NCBI GenBank assembly: GCA_963565915.1
Contig: OY751486.1
Coordinates: 1,612,001 to 1,676,000, forward strand
DNA length: 64,000 bases
Reading direction: 5' to 3'
Origin: Entoloma clypeatum
Lineage: Eukaryota; Basidiomycota; Agaricomycetes; Agaricales; Entolomataceae
In this document: piece by piece, positions 10,069-19,550 of the stretch
Position numbering within the stretch: position 1 is the first letter of the stretch
Layout: each line of letters starts with the position of its first letter
Notes under the pieces: generated by a model
What the model saw: the letters and a program-made list of their open reading frames with translations, nothing else
The model's database searches: none
What the model was told of the DNA's origin: nothing
Made by a program: the position numbers and the translations under genes

Positions 10069-11686
10069 CAGTGCCTCACAAAACTGATTCAATGTTTGCT
10101 ACTTTGTGAATACCTTCAAAATAACTTTGCAAATAATGCCAATCAAAAGAAGGTATTGGTACCTGATTAAAAGCCCTGCTTCAGGACTCTCGGAATCTGC
10201 AATAATTATGTAATTCCCATAGAAAATGATCAATATATGATCAAATTACTCCAGGAACTCATTGAATCAGTTTTGTGAGTATGTACAATAAATACAGTAT
10301 TTTATACTTTAGTACTTGGTATTACCCCCCTTAGCTTTGATTACTGCCTCTACCCTTCTTGGCATACTTTCTATCAGGTTTTGACACACTTCTGGCTCTA
10401 TATTATTCCACACCTCTGCTGCTCTGTCCCAAATCTCCCAGACTCCCTTGGGTGGTGTTGGATATTCATTCAACTTCCTTTTAATATGAACCCAGAGGTG
10501 TTCAATAGGATTGAGGTCTGGGGACTGTGCAGGCCAATCCAGCAGAGCAATATCTTGCTGTCCATCCATTTTTTGGCCTTCTTGGAGGTGTGCTTGGTCT
10601 CATTGTTCTGCTGAAAAATGATCTCCTCTTCAGAGATTCCACTCTCCTCCATGCTGGGCAGCAAATTGTCCTCCAAAATGGACACATACTGATCAGCATC
10701 CATCCTCCCCTCAACCTCTGCAAGTCTCTCCACACCTTCCCAACCCATACAGCCCCAAACCATAATATTTCCTCCCCCAAACTTGACTGTGCCCTGAACC
10801 TCTCTTTCAATAAGCCCCTCACCCTTCTTTTTCCAGACCCATTCCTTGCCATCTGACCCAAACCTGTTGATTTTGGTCTCATCTGACCAAATGACCCTCT
10901 TCCAGTCCTCCACTGTCCATTCCCTGTGCTTCATAGCAAATGCCAACCGCCTCTTCCGATGTATGGCCTTTAAGAAAGGTCTTTTCTTCTTTGTTACAGC
11001 CTTGAATTCATGTTTTCTGAGAACCCTTCTCACAGTTTCTGGGGAGACAGGATTGGAGATGACAGTGTTGATGTGTTTGGTAGCCTGCACAGCATTGGAG
11101 GCTCTCCCTGAGGTGATTTGTGAAAGTATGTTTCATGTGTTGGTGGGAGAAAGCTTGGATGGACAACCACCAGAAGAGAGATTGCGATGAGGAAGAAGAT
11201 TCTGAAGCACTCTGGAGACAGTTGGTTGGCTGACACCCAGGTTAGAGGCAATATGACGAGTGGAGTGACCATTGGAGGCCAGAGAAAGAATGTTTTCCTT
11301 GTGGGAAGAGGAGATAGGGCGCATGATTAATTATGGAGGCTGTTGAGGTTGGATTCTTCTTATACAACTTTCCTTGACAACCCATCAGGGTTCTATTCAA
11401 GTTCCATCAGTAAGTCATGACAACTGGTTACCATACAACCAGTGAAGCGTTTGATTCTGATAATTGCCACAGGTACTCACAAAACTGATTCAATGAGTTG
11501 CTGATTTAATTTAATCATATCTCCATGGATTCTGATCTAAATCATATGATTCCTTTATATTCTGAAAGCCCTGAAGTAGGGCTTTCAATTATATACCAAA
11601 GGTTGAATTCAATTGGTATTCTTTGCAGAGTTATCTTGAAGGTATTCAAAAAGCAACAAACATTGAATCAGTTTTGTGAGGCACTG
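10069..11686 (-). mobile_element. Tc1/mariner element copy 2, full length
   Basis: 1618 bp, bounded by CAGTGCCTCACAAAACTGAT at 10069 and its reverse complement ending at 11686, with flanking TA at 10067-10068 and 11687-11688. About 200 bp at each end carry two inverted copies of the CAAAACTGATTCAATG motif. The transposase on the minus strand is nearly complete but mutated. This copy supplies the reference for the deletion in copy 1. Confidence 0.95.
10309..11324 (-). pseudogene. Tc1-type transposase, near full length, catalytically dead
   Basis: Read on the minus strand from ATG 11324: N-terminal helix-turn-helix, a frame change near 11090-11140, then PETVRRVLRKHEF (second DNA-binding domain), WSDETKINRF with the first catalytic Asp, GCMGWEGV, and the C-terminal NPIEHLWVHIK with the catalytic Glu. 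The second catalytic Asp motif, FQQDNDPKHTS in copy 1, is QQNNETKHTS here: the Asp is now Asn. A further frame break near 10560 separates the DDE core from the C-terminus. It cannot be active. Confidence 0.9.
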
Positions 11687-11688
11687 TA

Positions 11689-12776
11689 TAACTAGTAAGA
11701 GCAGCATGTTCTAGTCGACAATCAATGATCCTGGGGGCCACCCCGTCAAACCAGCCTCACTGGAAAGTTATCAATCCACATCCACCAGTTTCAATAACTT
11801 GCAGACGAGGAAAGAGAAAATCAAGATATGTAATTGCCTTTGATCGAACCATATGAAGCTCACCCACGAGAATCCGCCACGCGGAGTGAGCTCAACCATG
11901 AAGTGAAAAGATGAGAACAGGATCTGCCACTTTGAGTTTAGTATGGACGGCGCATTCACATGTCAACCATCGATAATCATGAAGTCACCCACCTTCATCA
12001 CATCTCGTTCTGTGCATATTGGATCATTAAGGTGGGATGTGGAGGAAATATGCACATATACACACACCGTAAGCTAACCAGGCATGAGGCTATGATCATT
12101 TGAGGATACAAGAAAGCACGCTGTGCTCAGTTGGCTGTCAACTTGTTTGCCAGCAGTGAGTGAACCGTACTATGAGACTTACTACTAGTACACGAGAGTG
12201 CAACAGGCTGGCAACAGCCAATGACCCCGCACCATCATGAAGCTTGACGATACTGTGAGAAGGTGAGAGCAAGAACCGGGGAGACTGTGGGCAGCTACTC
12301 AGCCTAGTACCTCTTATATATCGCTCGGATTGGTCCGTGCGCAAGTTGAACTAATGGGTTATGATCGACTACTATCTGATCCGTCGAACCGATCACTACT
12401 AGCCTTACTCGTCATTACAATGATCATCCCCTCCCGTCAGGAGGAGATATCTCGCACGGACTCACCTCGGATGGCTTCCAAGTTACGCTCATCGTTCCCG
12501 AGAACAAGATTGTGCCATACACTTTATATTCTCAACCCGGTGGCACAGGCAACATCCCCTGCACCACGGTCAACAACTTCTAGATGATCCCCAATGACCC
12601 AAGCATGGGTGCTCATCGTACAACCAGCAGAAGTACATAGCTGCGGCATCTCAACAGCTGGGGGTGTGTATGATTAGAACAGACGCCACATCTACTTCTA
12701 GGTTAGCAATGACCAGCGACGATGAATATGACAGTATGCAACCACACCATCTGGCGTATGGTCGACATTTCAGACA
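11689..12776. other. Mostly unassigned DNA with a possible last-exon fragment at 12439-12583
   Basis: No TE signature in 11689-12330. At 12439-12583 (+), after a pyrimidine-rich AG acceptor (CCCGTCAG), a 48-codon frame reads GGDISHGLTSDGFQVTLIV ... and ends CTTVNNF-stop. It has a protein-like composition, but I recognise no family and no upstream exon. It may be the last exon of a lost host gene. Confidence 0.3.
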
Positions 12777-13179
12777 TGTTATGCCTAACAAACTGTTCCA
12801 AGGTTCGGGCAGAGTATGCAGGAAAGTGGAAAGGCGAAGAGCAATGTGATTGCTAAATCTAAGGAATCTACTACAGTACAAGAGGTTTATATAGGTACTG
12901 ACTATAGGCGGTAGCGGATGAGTCAGTACTGCGGAAGGCAGTGCGCATGAGTAAGGCAACTGCGGAAGGCTATGTACAATGAGTAAGCTGACTGCGGAAA
13001 GTGAGTCAGCGCGGGAGCGAAGTATACTAAAGGGGCTGACGAAGTAAAGATAGTGAGTCAGACTGGGAATCGAAGGTTGCGAAAGTAGACATTAGACATA
13101 GTAAGCTCGTAAGAGGGCGCCGAGCCGGGCCGATAAGTAAAAGTGATGACATCGTCCACATACCATAGAGTCCGTAACA
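12777..13179 (-). repeat. Gypsy-1 copy A 3' LTR
   Basis: 403 bp, TGTTATGCC...CGTAACA on plus. TGAGTCA at 12919-12925 and 13054-13060. The internal side is bordered by the purine tract on the sense strand. Confidence 0.95.
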
Positions 13180-13213
13180 TGTTCCCCTCTTCAAGCTCTG
13201 TGTCCTCACAGAG

Positions 13214-13569
13214 TCATTGTCCCCATCCCTCGTTGTTGCCAGGATCAGACCAGTTCAGACTCTCCTTGAGGCTCCAATCATATATCAACTCCTCATTGAT
13301 GGCAACGGCGAGTTCGAGGCCTTTGATAGCCAGCCGAATACGTTGATTTTTGATCACGAGGGTGCTGGTGTAATTTCCAAGAATTTGTTTTTCCTCGGGA
13401 CTCGGGGCGACGGGGAGGTTGGACAGCGAGTGAAGCCGGATATGCATCTGGCGATGAAGGAGGTCGGCAAGTGGATTTGGTCTCTCATGGAGAGTGCTTC
13501 GTTCATGAGGGCGGCGATGGCGGGGTTGATGTTGGTGGTGGAGGTGGAGGTAACGGTGGTGTTGGACAT
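13214..13569 (-). pseudogene. Gypsy-1 ORF4 (accessory ORF after pol), frameshifted
   Basis: Same ORF as 24460-24831 and 36579-36947. Here about 16 bp are missing in the middle (around 13470), so the N-terminal half (13354-13569) and C-terminal half (13214-13447) are in different frames. The function is unknown; see the copy B entry. Confidence 0.75.
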
Positions 13570-13704
13570 GGCGGTGAGGATGGTTGAGAGATAGAAGAAG
13601 AAGGGGGAGGCTATATTGGGCAGGGAAAAGGACTAGAGCGGGGAACTCGGTGTGTGGTTGACTTGATGAGGTCGATACTTGTTATGGATTTCAAGAGCTG
13701 TCTT

Positions 13705-16700
13705 TTACTGTGGGCGAGACGGGTTCTGCCGATGGAAATCACGGATCAAATCTTGAGCGTTCTGAACATTAGCTCGAGGTTCCCATGTGTTCTCTTCTGG
13801 GCCATATTCTTCCCACTGGATGAGGTACTGGATCTTTCCACGGAACTTTTGAGAGTCTAGAATCATGGACACATGGTACTCTTCTCATCCTTCGACGATG
13901 ATCTGATCAGGGGCTGGTTTCTTCTTCTGGATGGCGTACTTCGGGGTTTCGTAAGGTGACAATAGGGTCTCATTAAACACAGGGTGAATCATTTTCCAAG
14001 TCTTCGGAAGATCAAGAAGGTACGCGCTAGCCCCTTTCTTCTCTAGGACCTTGAATGGTCCATGTCGGAGTGTGTCAAGTTTCTTCGAGGGACGGTTAGT
14101 CCTGATGTTAGTCCCTTCCAGCCACACCTTGTCTCCGATGCGGTAGTTCCGAGATGGACTTTGTCGCGTATCAACTGTCTTCTTCATCTGATCCTGTGCC
14201 TGTTTCAGCGCTGCATTGGCTTCTTCTCGTGCTTGTTTGAGTTTTTCCAAGAAGCTGTTGGCAGCCGGGTTGGTGTCTTCCAACACAAGTTCTCCCTTCC
14301 AAGGATGCAAGCCATAGTTGAGGTAGAATGGTGTGTGCTTTGTCGCCTGATGTTCTTTATCATTGTACTGGAATTCAGCAATTGCGATCCACTCAGCCCA
14401 ATCATCTTGTAGATGGTTGACAAAGTTTCATAAGAACGCTTCTGTTTCCTGATGCGATCGTTCGGCTTGTCCATCCGTCTGTGGATGGTATGCAGTGGAC
14501 AGGTTCCTTTTGATCCCTAACATGCGGCAAAGTATCTCCATGAACTTCGCGGCGAACTGTGGTCCCCTGTCACTGATGATTTTCTTGGGGATTCCGTGGA
14601 GCTTCCATATCTGATCCCGATAGATCTTGGCTAATCCTTCAGCCGATAATTCCACGGTTGTCGGAATGAGATGAAGCATCTTCAAATGTCTATCCGTGAT
14701 GACCAGGATCGCATTCTTTCCGTCAGACTCTGGTATCGGTCCCACGACGTCAATCCCTATGTCTTCCCATGGATGACTTGGTGCTGCATGGGGGTGTAGC
14801 GGAGCATGTCGTTTTTGTCTGTTGATCTTGTTGCGCTGACAGGTGTCGCAACCCTTTATGTACTTCTTCACATCATGCAGGATGGTAGGCCACCAGTAGG
14901 TGCGAGTGAGGAGTTTGTGTGTTCGATACTGTCCTGGATGTCCAGCCACTGGTGCATCGTGTGACTCAAACATCAGTTCTTGACACAGTTGTGGGTCCGG
15001 TGGAACATAGACTCGTTTGCCTGCATATGTGATGCCGTTTTCCTGTTGATACCAATGAGGATTCTTCTTTAGACCCTGGGCTACTTCTGTCTCCATGTGG
15101 TTTGAACCCTTGATGCGTGTGATCCACGGATTTTCGATGGTTGTGACATTTCCAATCTTGATGGAATCAGATGTTTCACCCCCTTCAAAGAATTGTTCCT
15201 CCGTGAACATCTCCATTTGTACCACATCTTCTGATTCCAATTGTTTCAAGAATAGTCCCTCCTTGAGCATTTGGTCACTGTCTTGCGGTTCGAGTTCCGT
15301 TTCATACCAGGGTAAGCGCGACAGGATGTCTGCTTTTGCATTTGTCTTGCCAGGCACATGCCGTAGTTCTAAGTCATAGTCTTGTAACTTCATCTTCCAG
15401 CGCCTTTGTCGTTGATTTAGGTCCTGAGGATGGCGGAAATACTCCAGGTTCTTGTGATCAGTTAAGATCTCAAAGCGTTCCCTGGCTTCGAGTAGATAGT
15501 GTCTCCAATCTTTCAGTGCTTCTATGACTGCCAAGAGCTCTTTGTCGTATATCTCATAATCTTGTTCGGCCGCGGACATGGTCCGCGACAAGAACGCGAT
15601 AGGATGCCATTTGTCGTCCTGTTTTTGAGAGAGTACAGCCCCAATTGCATAGCCCGATGCATCGGTTTTGACCCTGAACTGTCCATCTGGTTTTGGTAAT
15701 GCCAAGACTGGTGCTGATGTGATCGCCTGTATGAGTCCTTCAAATGCCCTTTGTTCTGTTGGTCCCCAAGTAAACGCAGTGCTGCCTGTGAGCGCGGTAA
15801 GTGGTTTCGCGATGTTTGAGTATCCTTCAATGAAGCGCCAATAGAAGTTGGCAAACCCAAGGAACTTCTGGACTTCCTTTTTTGATGTGGGTGCTCGCCA
15901 GTTTCGGATCGTGTCCACCTTTTTGGTTTCCATCTCGACACATCCTTCACCAACGACATATCCCAATATGGGGCATTTCGTTACTTCCCAGAAACGCTTC
16001 TAGGAACAAGTCATTGTCCGATATAATCTGCAGAATTTCTTCGGTGTTTCGCGCAAGTTCTTCCTTGGTTTTACCAATAACCACAATGTCATCCAGGTAG
16101 ATCACGCAGATGCGTCGGCGGATCTGGTCCCGGAATAGACTAGCCATCATCTGAGAGCATGTTCCCGGGGAGTTGCAACAGCCGAAAAACATGACCAATG
16201 GTTCAAACAATCCTCGACTGGTAAGGAAGGCAGCCTTCCATTCATCGCCTTCTTTAATCCGGACATTGTTGTAACCCCACATGATGTCCATCTTATTGAA
16301 GTAGACTGCATCTTTCAGCACGTCCAAGAGATCGGAGATGCGTGGGAGTGGGAACTTGTCTTTGACCGTAAATTTGTTGACCATGCGGTAATCTTGTACC
16401 AATTGTTTGGAACCATCCTTCTTGTTGATGAAGAAGCAAGGGGAGGCATAAGTGGATTTGGACGGGCGGATCTTTCCAGTTGCTAGATCTTCGTTGATGA
16501 ATGCATCCAATTCTTCTTGTTCCTTTTGTGTCATGGGATATGTGTTTCCCCCTAGTTCCTTTGGTGCATCCGGTGTAAGTTCAATACCATGGTCCCATTC
16601 CCTTTCCTTTTGGATCTTATCAAAGTTCTCCTTCTCGAAGAGGTGAGTAAACCGATCAACATATGAGGGTCGTTTGGTTGTGGGAGGTGGTGTGGGAGTG

Positions 16701-17305
16701 ACAGCTTCCAATATAGGGTCTCCAGGCTTCCATTTCTGATCCGACTTCTTGGGTGCATCTTTGTCACGCACCTCAACCATGCGAACCCGGTGTTTGCGAC
16801 CATCGAGGTTAACCCTGAAATCCAAATGTTTGGTTCGGCATGTTGTTGGGCACCGGTTGAACGTTACGGCGCCGGTTGTCCAATTGATCGTAGGGTTGTG
16901 GTGTACCAACCAGTCATGTCCCAAGAGCATGTCGGTTCTCCCAATGTCCAGTACCATCGCTTCCATGGTTTCCTGATGTGTTCCCAAATCCAGCTTGACT
17001 TCGGCAAGTTGGTTCGCTTTTTGTTGTCGATTTGGTGATCCATCCGCATTTAGAATTGCTATGGGCGGTATTCCTCGTGTGGGGAGGTTCTGTTCGCCTA
17101 CTATTCTGGGATGGATGCATGTGCGTTCACATCCGCTATCAACCTCAGGTCGAATGACCTTTGGTCCTCGTCGTGTTTTGAGTTGAGCTAACAACCTGAT
17201 CTCTCGTCGTTTCGGAGGTTTGTCTCCCTTTACAATCTTAGTCGACGCAGCGGCTCGCTTGGCAGGGATGACATAGGTTCTATTGTCTGCAGTCATACAA
17301 GGCAA
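13705..17305 (-). pseudogene. Gypsy-1 copy A pol (PR-RT-RH-IN-chromodomain), broken
   Basis: Compared with the intact pol of copy C, this copy has an 8-bp deletion near 16005 just after the YLDD polymerase motif, a TGA in the integrase at 14428-14430 (CGA in C), and a TGA at 13885-13887 before the chromodomain (CGA in C). Domains in order: retropepsin DSG, RT, RNase H, H2C2 zinc-binding integrase N-domain, DDE core, chromodomain. Copy A cannot make a full polyprotein. Confidence 0.9.
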
Positions 17306-17346
17306 GCAAGTCCGTTTAATAGATAAGGGTCGCGACTTAGCGTCGT

Positions 17347-18213
17347 TTAATCGGACCCTTCGGGAAAATCCTTCTCGTCGGCTTCTAAGATTGTGGTTTC
17401 ATCATTCTCGGCATCTTCCTCAGACACCTTCCTAACCCTTCCGGAGTTCTTCTTCGGTTTGCGGCAGTTGCGCGCAATATGGCCTTCTTGATCGCAGTTG
17501 AAACACTTGCGACCATCTTTCTTCTTTGGAGCGCTGCAGTCTTTAGCGAGGTGACCGAAACGTTGACAGTTGTAGCAACGGGCCACTCCTGCTTTGTCGA
17601 TCTCCATGGCCTTGCCTTGACCACCATAAGTGGTACCCGATCCGGTGCGCATGTCGCCGCCACCTCGGATGACCATTGCATGTCCTTCCATCTGTCGTCC
17701 CTTGTTTAGGATCTCTTTTGCGTACTCGGAGTACGTCTTGGCATCACTAGCCACTTGTTCAGAGATTCTGCGGTTGACGTTCTTTTCTAGGATGTATTTC
17801 CCAGTTTCTTCGCCAAGGTTTGACAGCTTCAAGAGCTCTTCGAATTTGTCCAAGAATTCGTCGACGGTGCGTTTCTCTTGTCTCAGAACTTCGAGTCTTG
17901 CTTTGGCAGCGACTGATTTGTTGGCGATAGAGAATCGTGTGGCGATATCATCGGAGAATCCTAGCCAGGTGATGTTCTCGTTGTCAACGGCAAGAGCGTC
18001 TAACTTGTTACTGGCCCAGTGCCTGCCGGACCCTTCCATCATGCGAGATAGTACCGCAAGAATCTTCTGATCGTCTGTTAGGCTCTTCTGGAACCTGATG
18101 TATAGTTTGGTGGCTTTCCACCACTCGTCAAAGGTGTGTCTGTCCTTGAACATCCCAGGATCCTTGATGATCTTGGATGTATCCATCGTTTGTACTGCCA
18201 GAGCTTCTGCCAT
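17347..18213 (-). CDS. Gypsy-1 copy A Gag (288 aa)
   Basis: Structural capsid/nucleocapsid protein of the retrotransposon particle, packaging element RNA in the cytoplasm. Residues 1-170 are capsid-like. Two CCHC zinc knuckles follow at 213-226 ([14 protein letters not shown]) and 237-250 ([14 protein letters not shown]), separated by a Lys-rich linker. The C-terminus is acidic. The ATG follows the ORF1 stop by two bases (TAG-AC-ATG), pointing to termination-reinitiation. Near its end lies the sequence GGATTTT (plus-strand 17365-17371), where pol overlaps in the -1 frame. The frame is intact and the translation appears identical to copy B. Confidence 0.9.
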   Translation of the reverse strand: MAEALAVQTMDTSKIIKDPGMFKDRHTFDEWWKATKLYIRFQKSLTDDQKILAVLSRMMEGSGRHWASNKLDALAVDNENITWLGFSDDIATRFSIANKSVAAKARLEVLRQEKRTVDEFLDKFEELLKLSNLGEETGKYILEKNVNRRISEQVASDAKTYSEYAKEILNKGRQMEGHAMVIRGGGDMRTGSGTTYGGQGKAMEIDKAGVARCYNCQRFGHLAKDCSAPKKKDGRKCFNCDQEGHIARNCRKPKKNSGRVRKVSEEDAENDETTILEADEKDFPEGSD

Positions 18214-18215
18214 GT

Positions 18216-18995
18216 CTAGAGTCTGCGGAGAAGGAGAGGGGTCGGGTTGTTGGGATGAAGATGGGGTTCGGGATACAGGTAAGGGTTGAAAATGAGTCCC
18301 TGTTCTAGGCGTCTGTTCGATATCTGACTGCGCGGAGTCAAAAGCAAATTCATCAGGGGACTCGTCGGCGGAATCGGTGGCAAAACGTTCGGGGTATTTC
18401 CTTTGTAGATCTCTAAGGAATCTCTGTTCCTGCGTGTCTGTCGGCTGTGAGAAGGGGTCAAGTCTCTCGTTTCGTGCCCAACGACCGTACTTGGTCTGTT
18501 GTTCGGTGGTTGTAAAGTGGGCGTAGATCTGTTGCTTCGAGTACGATGTGATGATGCGGCTCTGGGACGTCTCAATGTGAGTGTCCTAATCAATCTTCTG
18601 ATAACGGTTGTCTGGACACCGATAAACTCTCTGATCTCTGTGATCCGACCTGTCTGAGGTCCTTCTTGAACACGAAAGCTTTCGAGTTCGTTCTGTCGGG
18701 CGTTGTAACACGCGATCTGGTGTTGTCGAGCAAGATGGATGCTCTCTGCTATCTCACCATGGGGGCGATGCTCGTCATTGTCTAGTTCTTCGTCAAGCAC
18801 CTGCTGTAGGATGCGACGGATCTCCGATTCGATGTACTGCTGGATGAGTGTAAAATCGATGCTGTCTCGAGGACTTAGCTCCTCCTGTCGGGCTTCTGGT
18901 GAGGCGAATGGGTTACTGGTGAAGTCTTCAAAGAAGCGCGACGTCTTGACTCGTCTGGTAGTTGCTCTCTTCGCTCTGGGCGAACCTAACGAGAT
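18216..18995 (-). CDS. Gypsy-1 ORF1, ATG-less open frame between 5' LTR and gag
   Basis: 259 open codons from just inside the 5' LTR (in-frame TAA at 18996-18998) to a TAG two bases before gag. There is no in-frame ATG in the first 200 codons, so it would need a non-AUG start or splicing. The N-terminal part is basic, then acidic and helical (LIQQYIESEIRRILQQVLDE). The middle and C-terminus are Arg/Pro/Ser-rich with RLIRTLTLRRPRA and LLLTPRSQI. The same frame is open in copy B and in the remaining part of copy C, which suggests it is translated. No known domain. Possible roles are an N-terminal Gag extension or an RNA-binding leader protein. Confidence 0.5.
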   Translation of the reverse strand: MSLGSPRAKRATTRRVKTSRFFEDFTSNPFASPEARQEELSPRDSIDFTLIQQYIESEIRRILQQVLDEELDNDEHRPHGEIAESIHLARQHQIACYNARQNELESFRVQEGPQTGRITEIREFIGVQTTVIRRLIRTLTLRRPRAASSHRTRSNRSTPTLQPPNNRPSTVVGHETRDLTPSHSRQTRRNRDSLEIYKGNTPNVLPPIPPTSPLMNLLLTPRSQISNRRLEQGLIFNPYLYPEPHLHPNNPTPLLLRRL

Positions 18996-19004
18996 TTAGC
19001 GACT

Positions 19005-19407
19005 TGTTATGCTTAACAAACCATTCCAAGGTTCGGGCAGAGTATGCAGGAAAGTGGAAAGGCGAAGAGCAATGTGATTGCTAAATCTAAGGAATCTACT
19101 ACAGTACAAGAGGTTTATATAGGTACTGACTATAGGCAGTAGCGGATGAGTCAGTACTGCGGAAGGCAGTGCGCATGAGTAAGGCGACTGCGGAAGGCTA
19201 TGTACAATAAGTAAGCTGACTGCGGAAAGCGAGTCAGCGCGGGAGCGAAGTATACTAAAGGGGCTGACGAAGTAAAGGTAGTGAGTCAGACTGGGAATCG
19301 AAGGTTGCAGAAGTAGATGTTAGACATAGTAACCTCGTAAGAGGGCGCAGAGCCGGGCCGATAAGTAAAAGTGATGACGTTGTCCGCATACCGTAGAGTC
19401 CGTAACA
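19005..19407 (-). repeat. Gypsy-1 copy A 5' LTR with promoter elements
   Basis: 403 bp. On the sense (minus) strand U3 contains TGACTCA-type sites and a thrice-repeated ACTGCGGAAGG-like motif upstream of TATATAAA (plus 19114-19121). I see no obvious tRNA primer-binding site (no TGG immediately inside), so self-priming or an unusual primer is possible. Confidence 0.9.
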
Positions 19408-19550
19408 GAGGTCCTCCTTGGTTTTGTCAACAACGAGCAGAGCACCACCAATTTAAAGATTTTAGACGATCAGCTTCATCTGTGAGATGATAGCGCGTTT
19501 TTTTGTACCGTTTACAAGGATGACCGACAGGTTGATTTGATTGGTTTCAG

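Larger units (their letters stand above)
12777..19407 (-). mobile_element. Gypsy-1 copy A (chromovirus LTR retrotransposon)
   Basis: 6631 bp with LTRs 12777-13179 and 19005-19407. The sense strand is minus: 5' LTR, ORF1, gag, pol, ORF4, polypurine tract (GAAGAGGGGAA), 3' LTR. The flanking 5-mers (AGACA, GAGGT) do not match, so this is not a simple intact insertion. Its two LTRs differ at roughly 15 sites, while its Gag protein appears identical to that of copy B. Confidence 0.95.
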
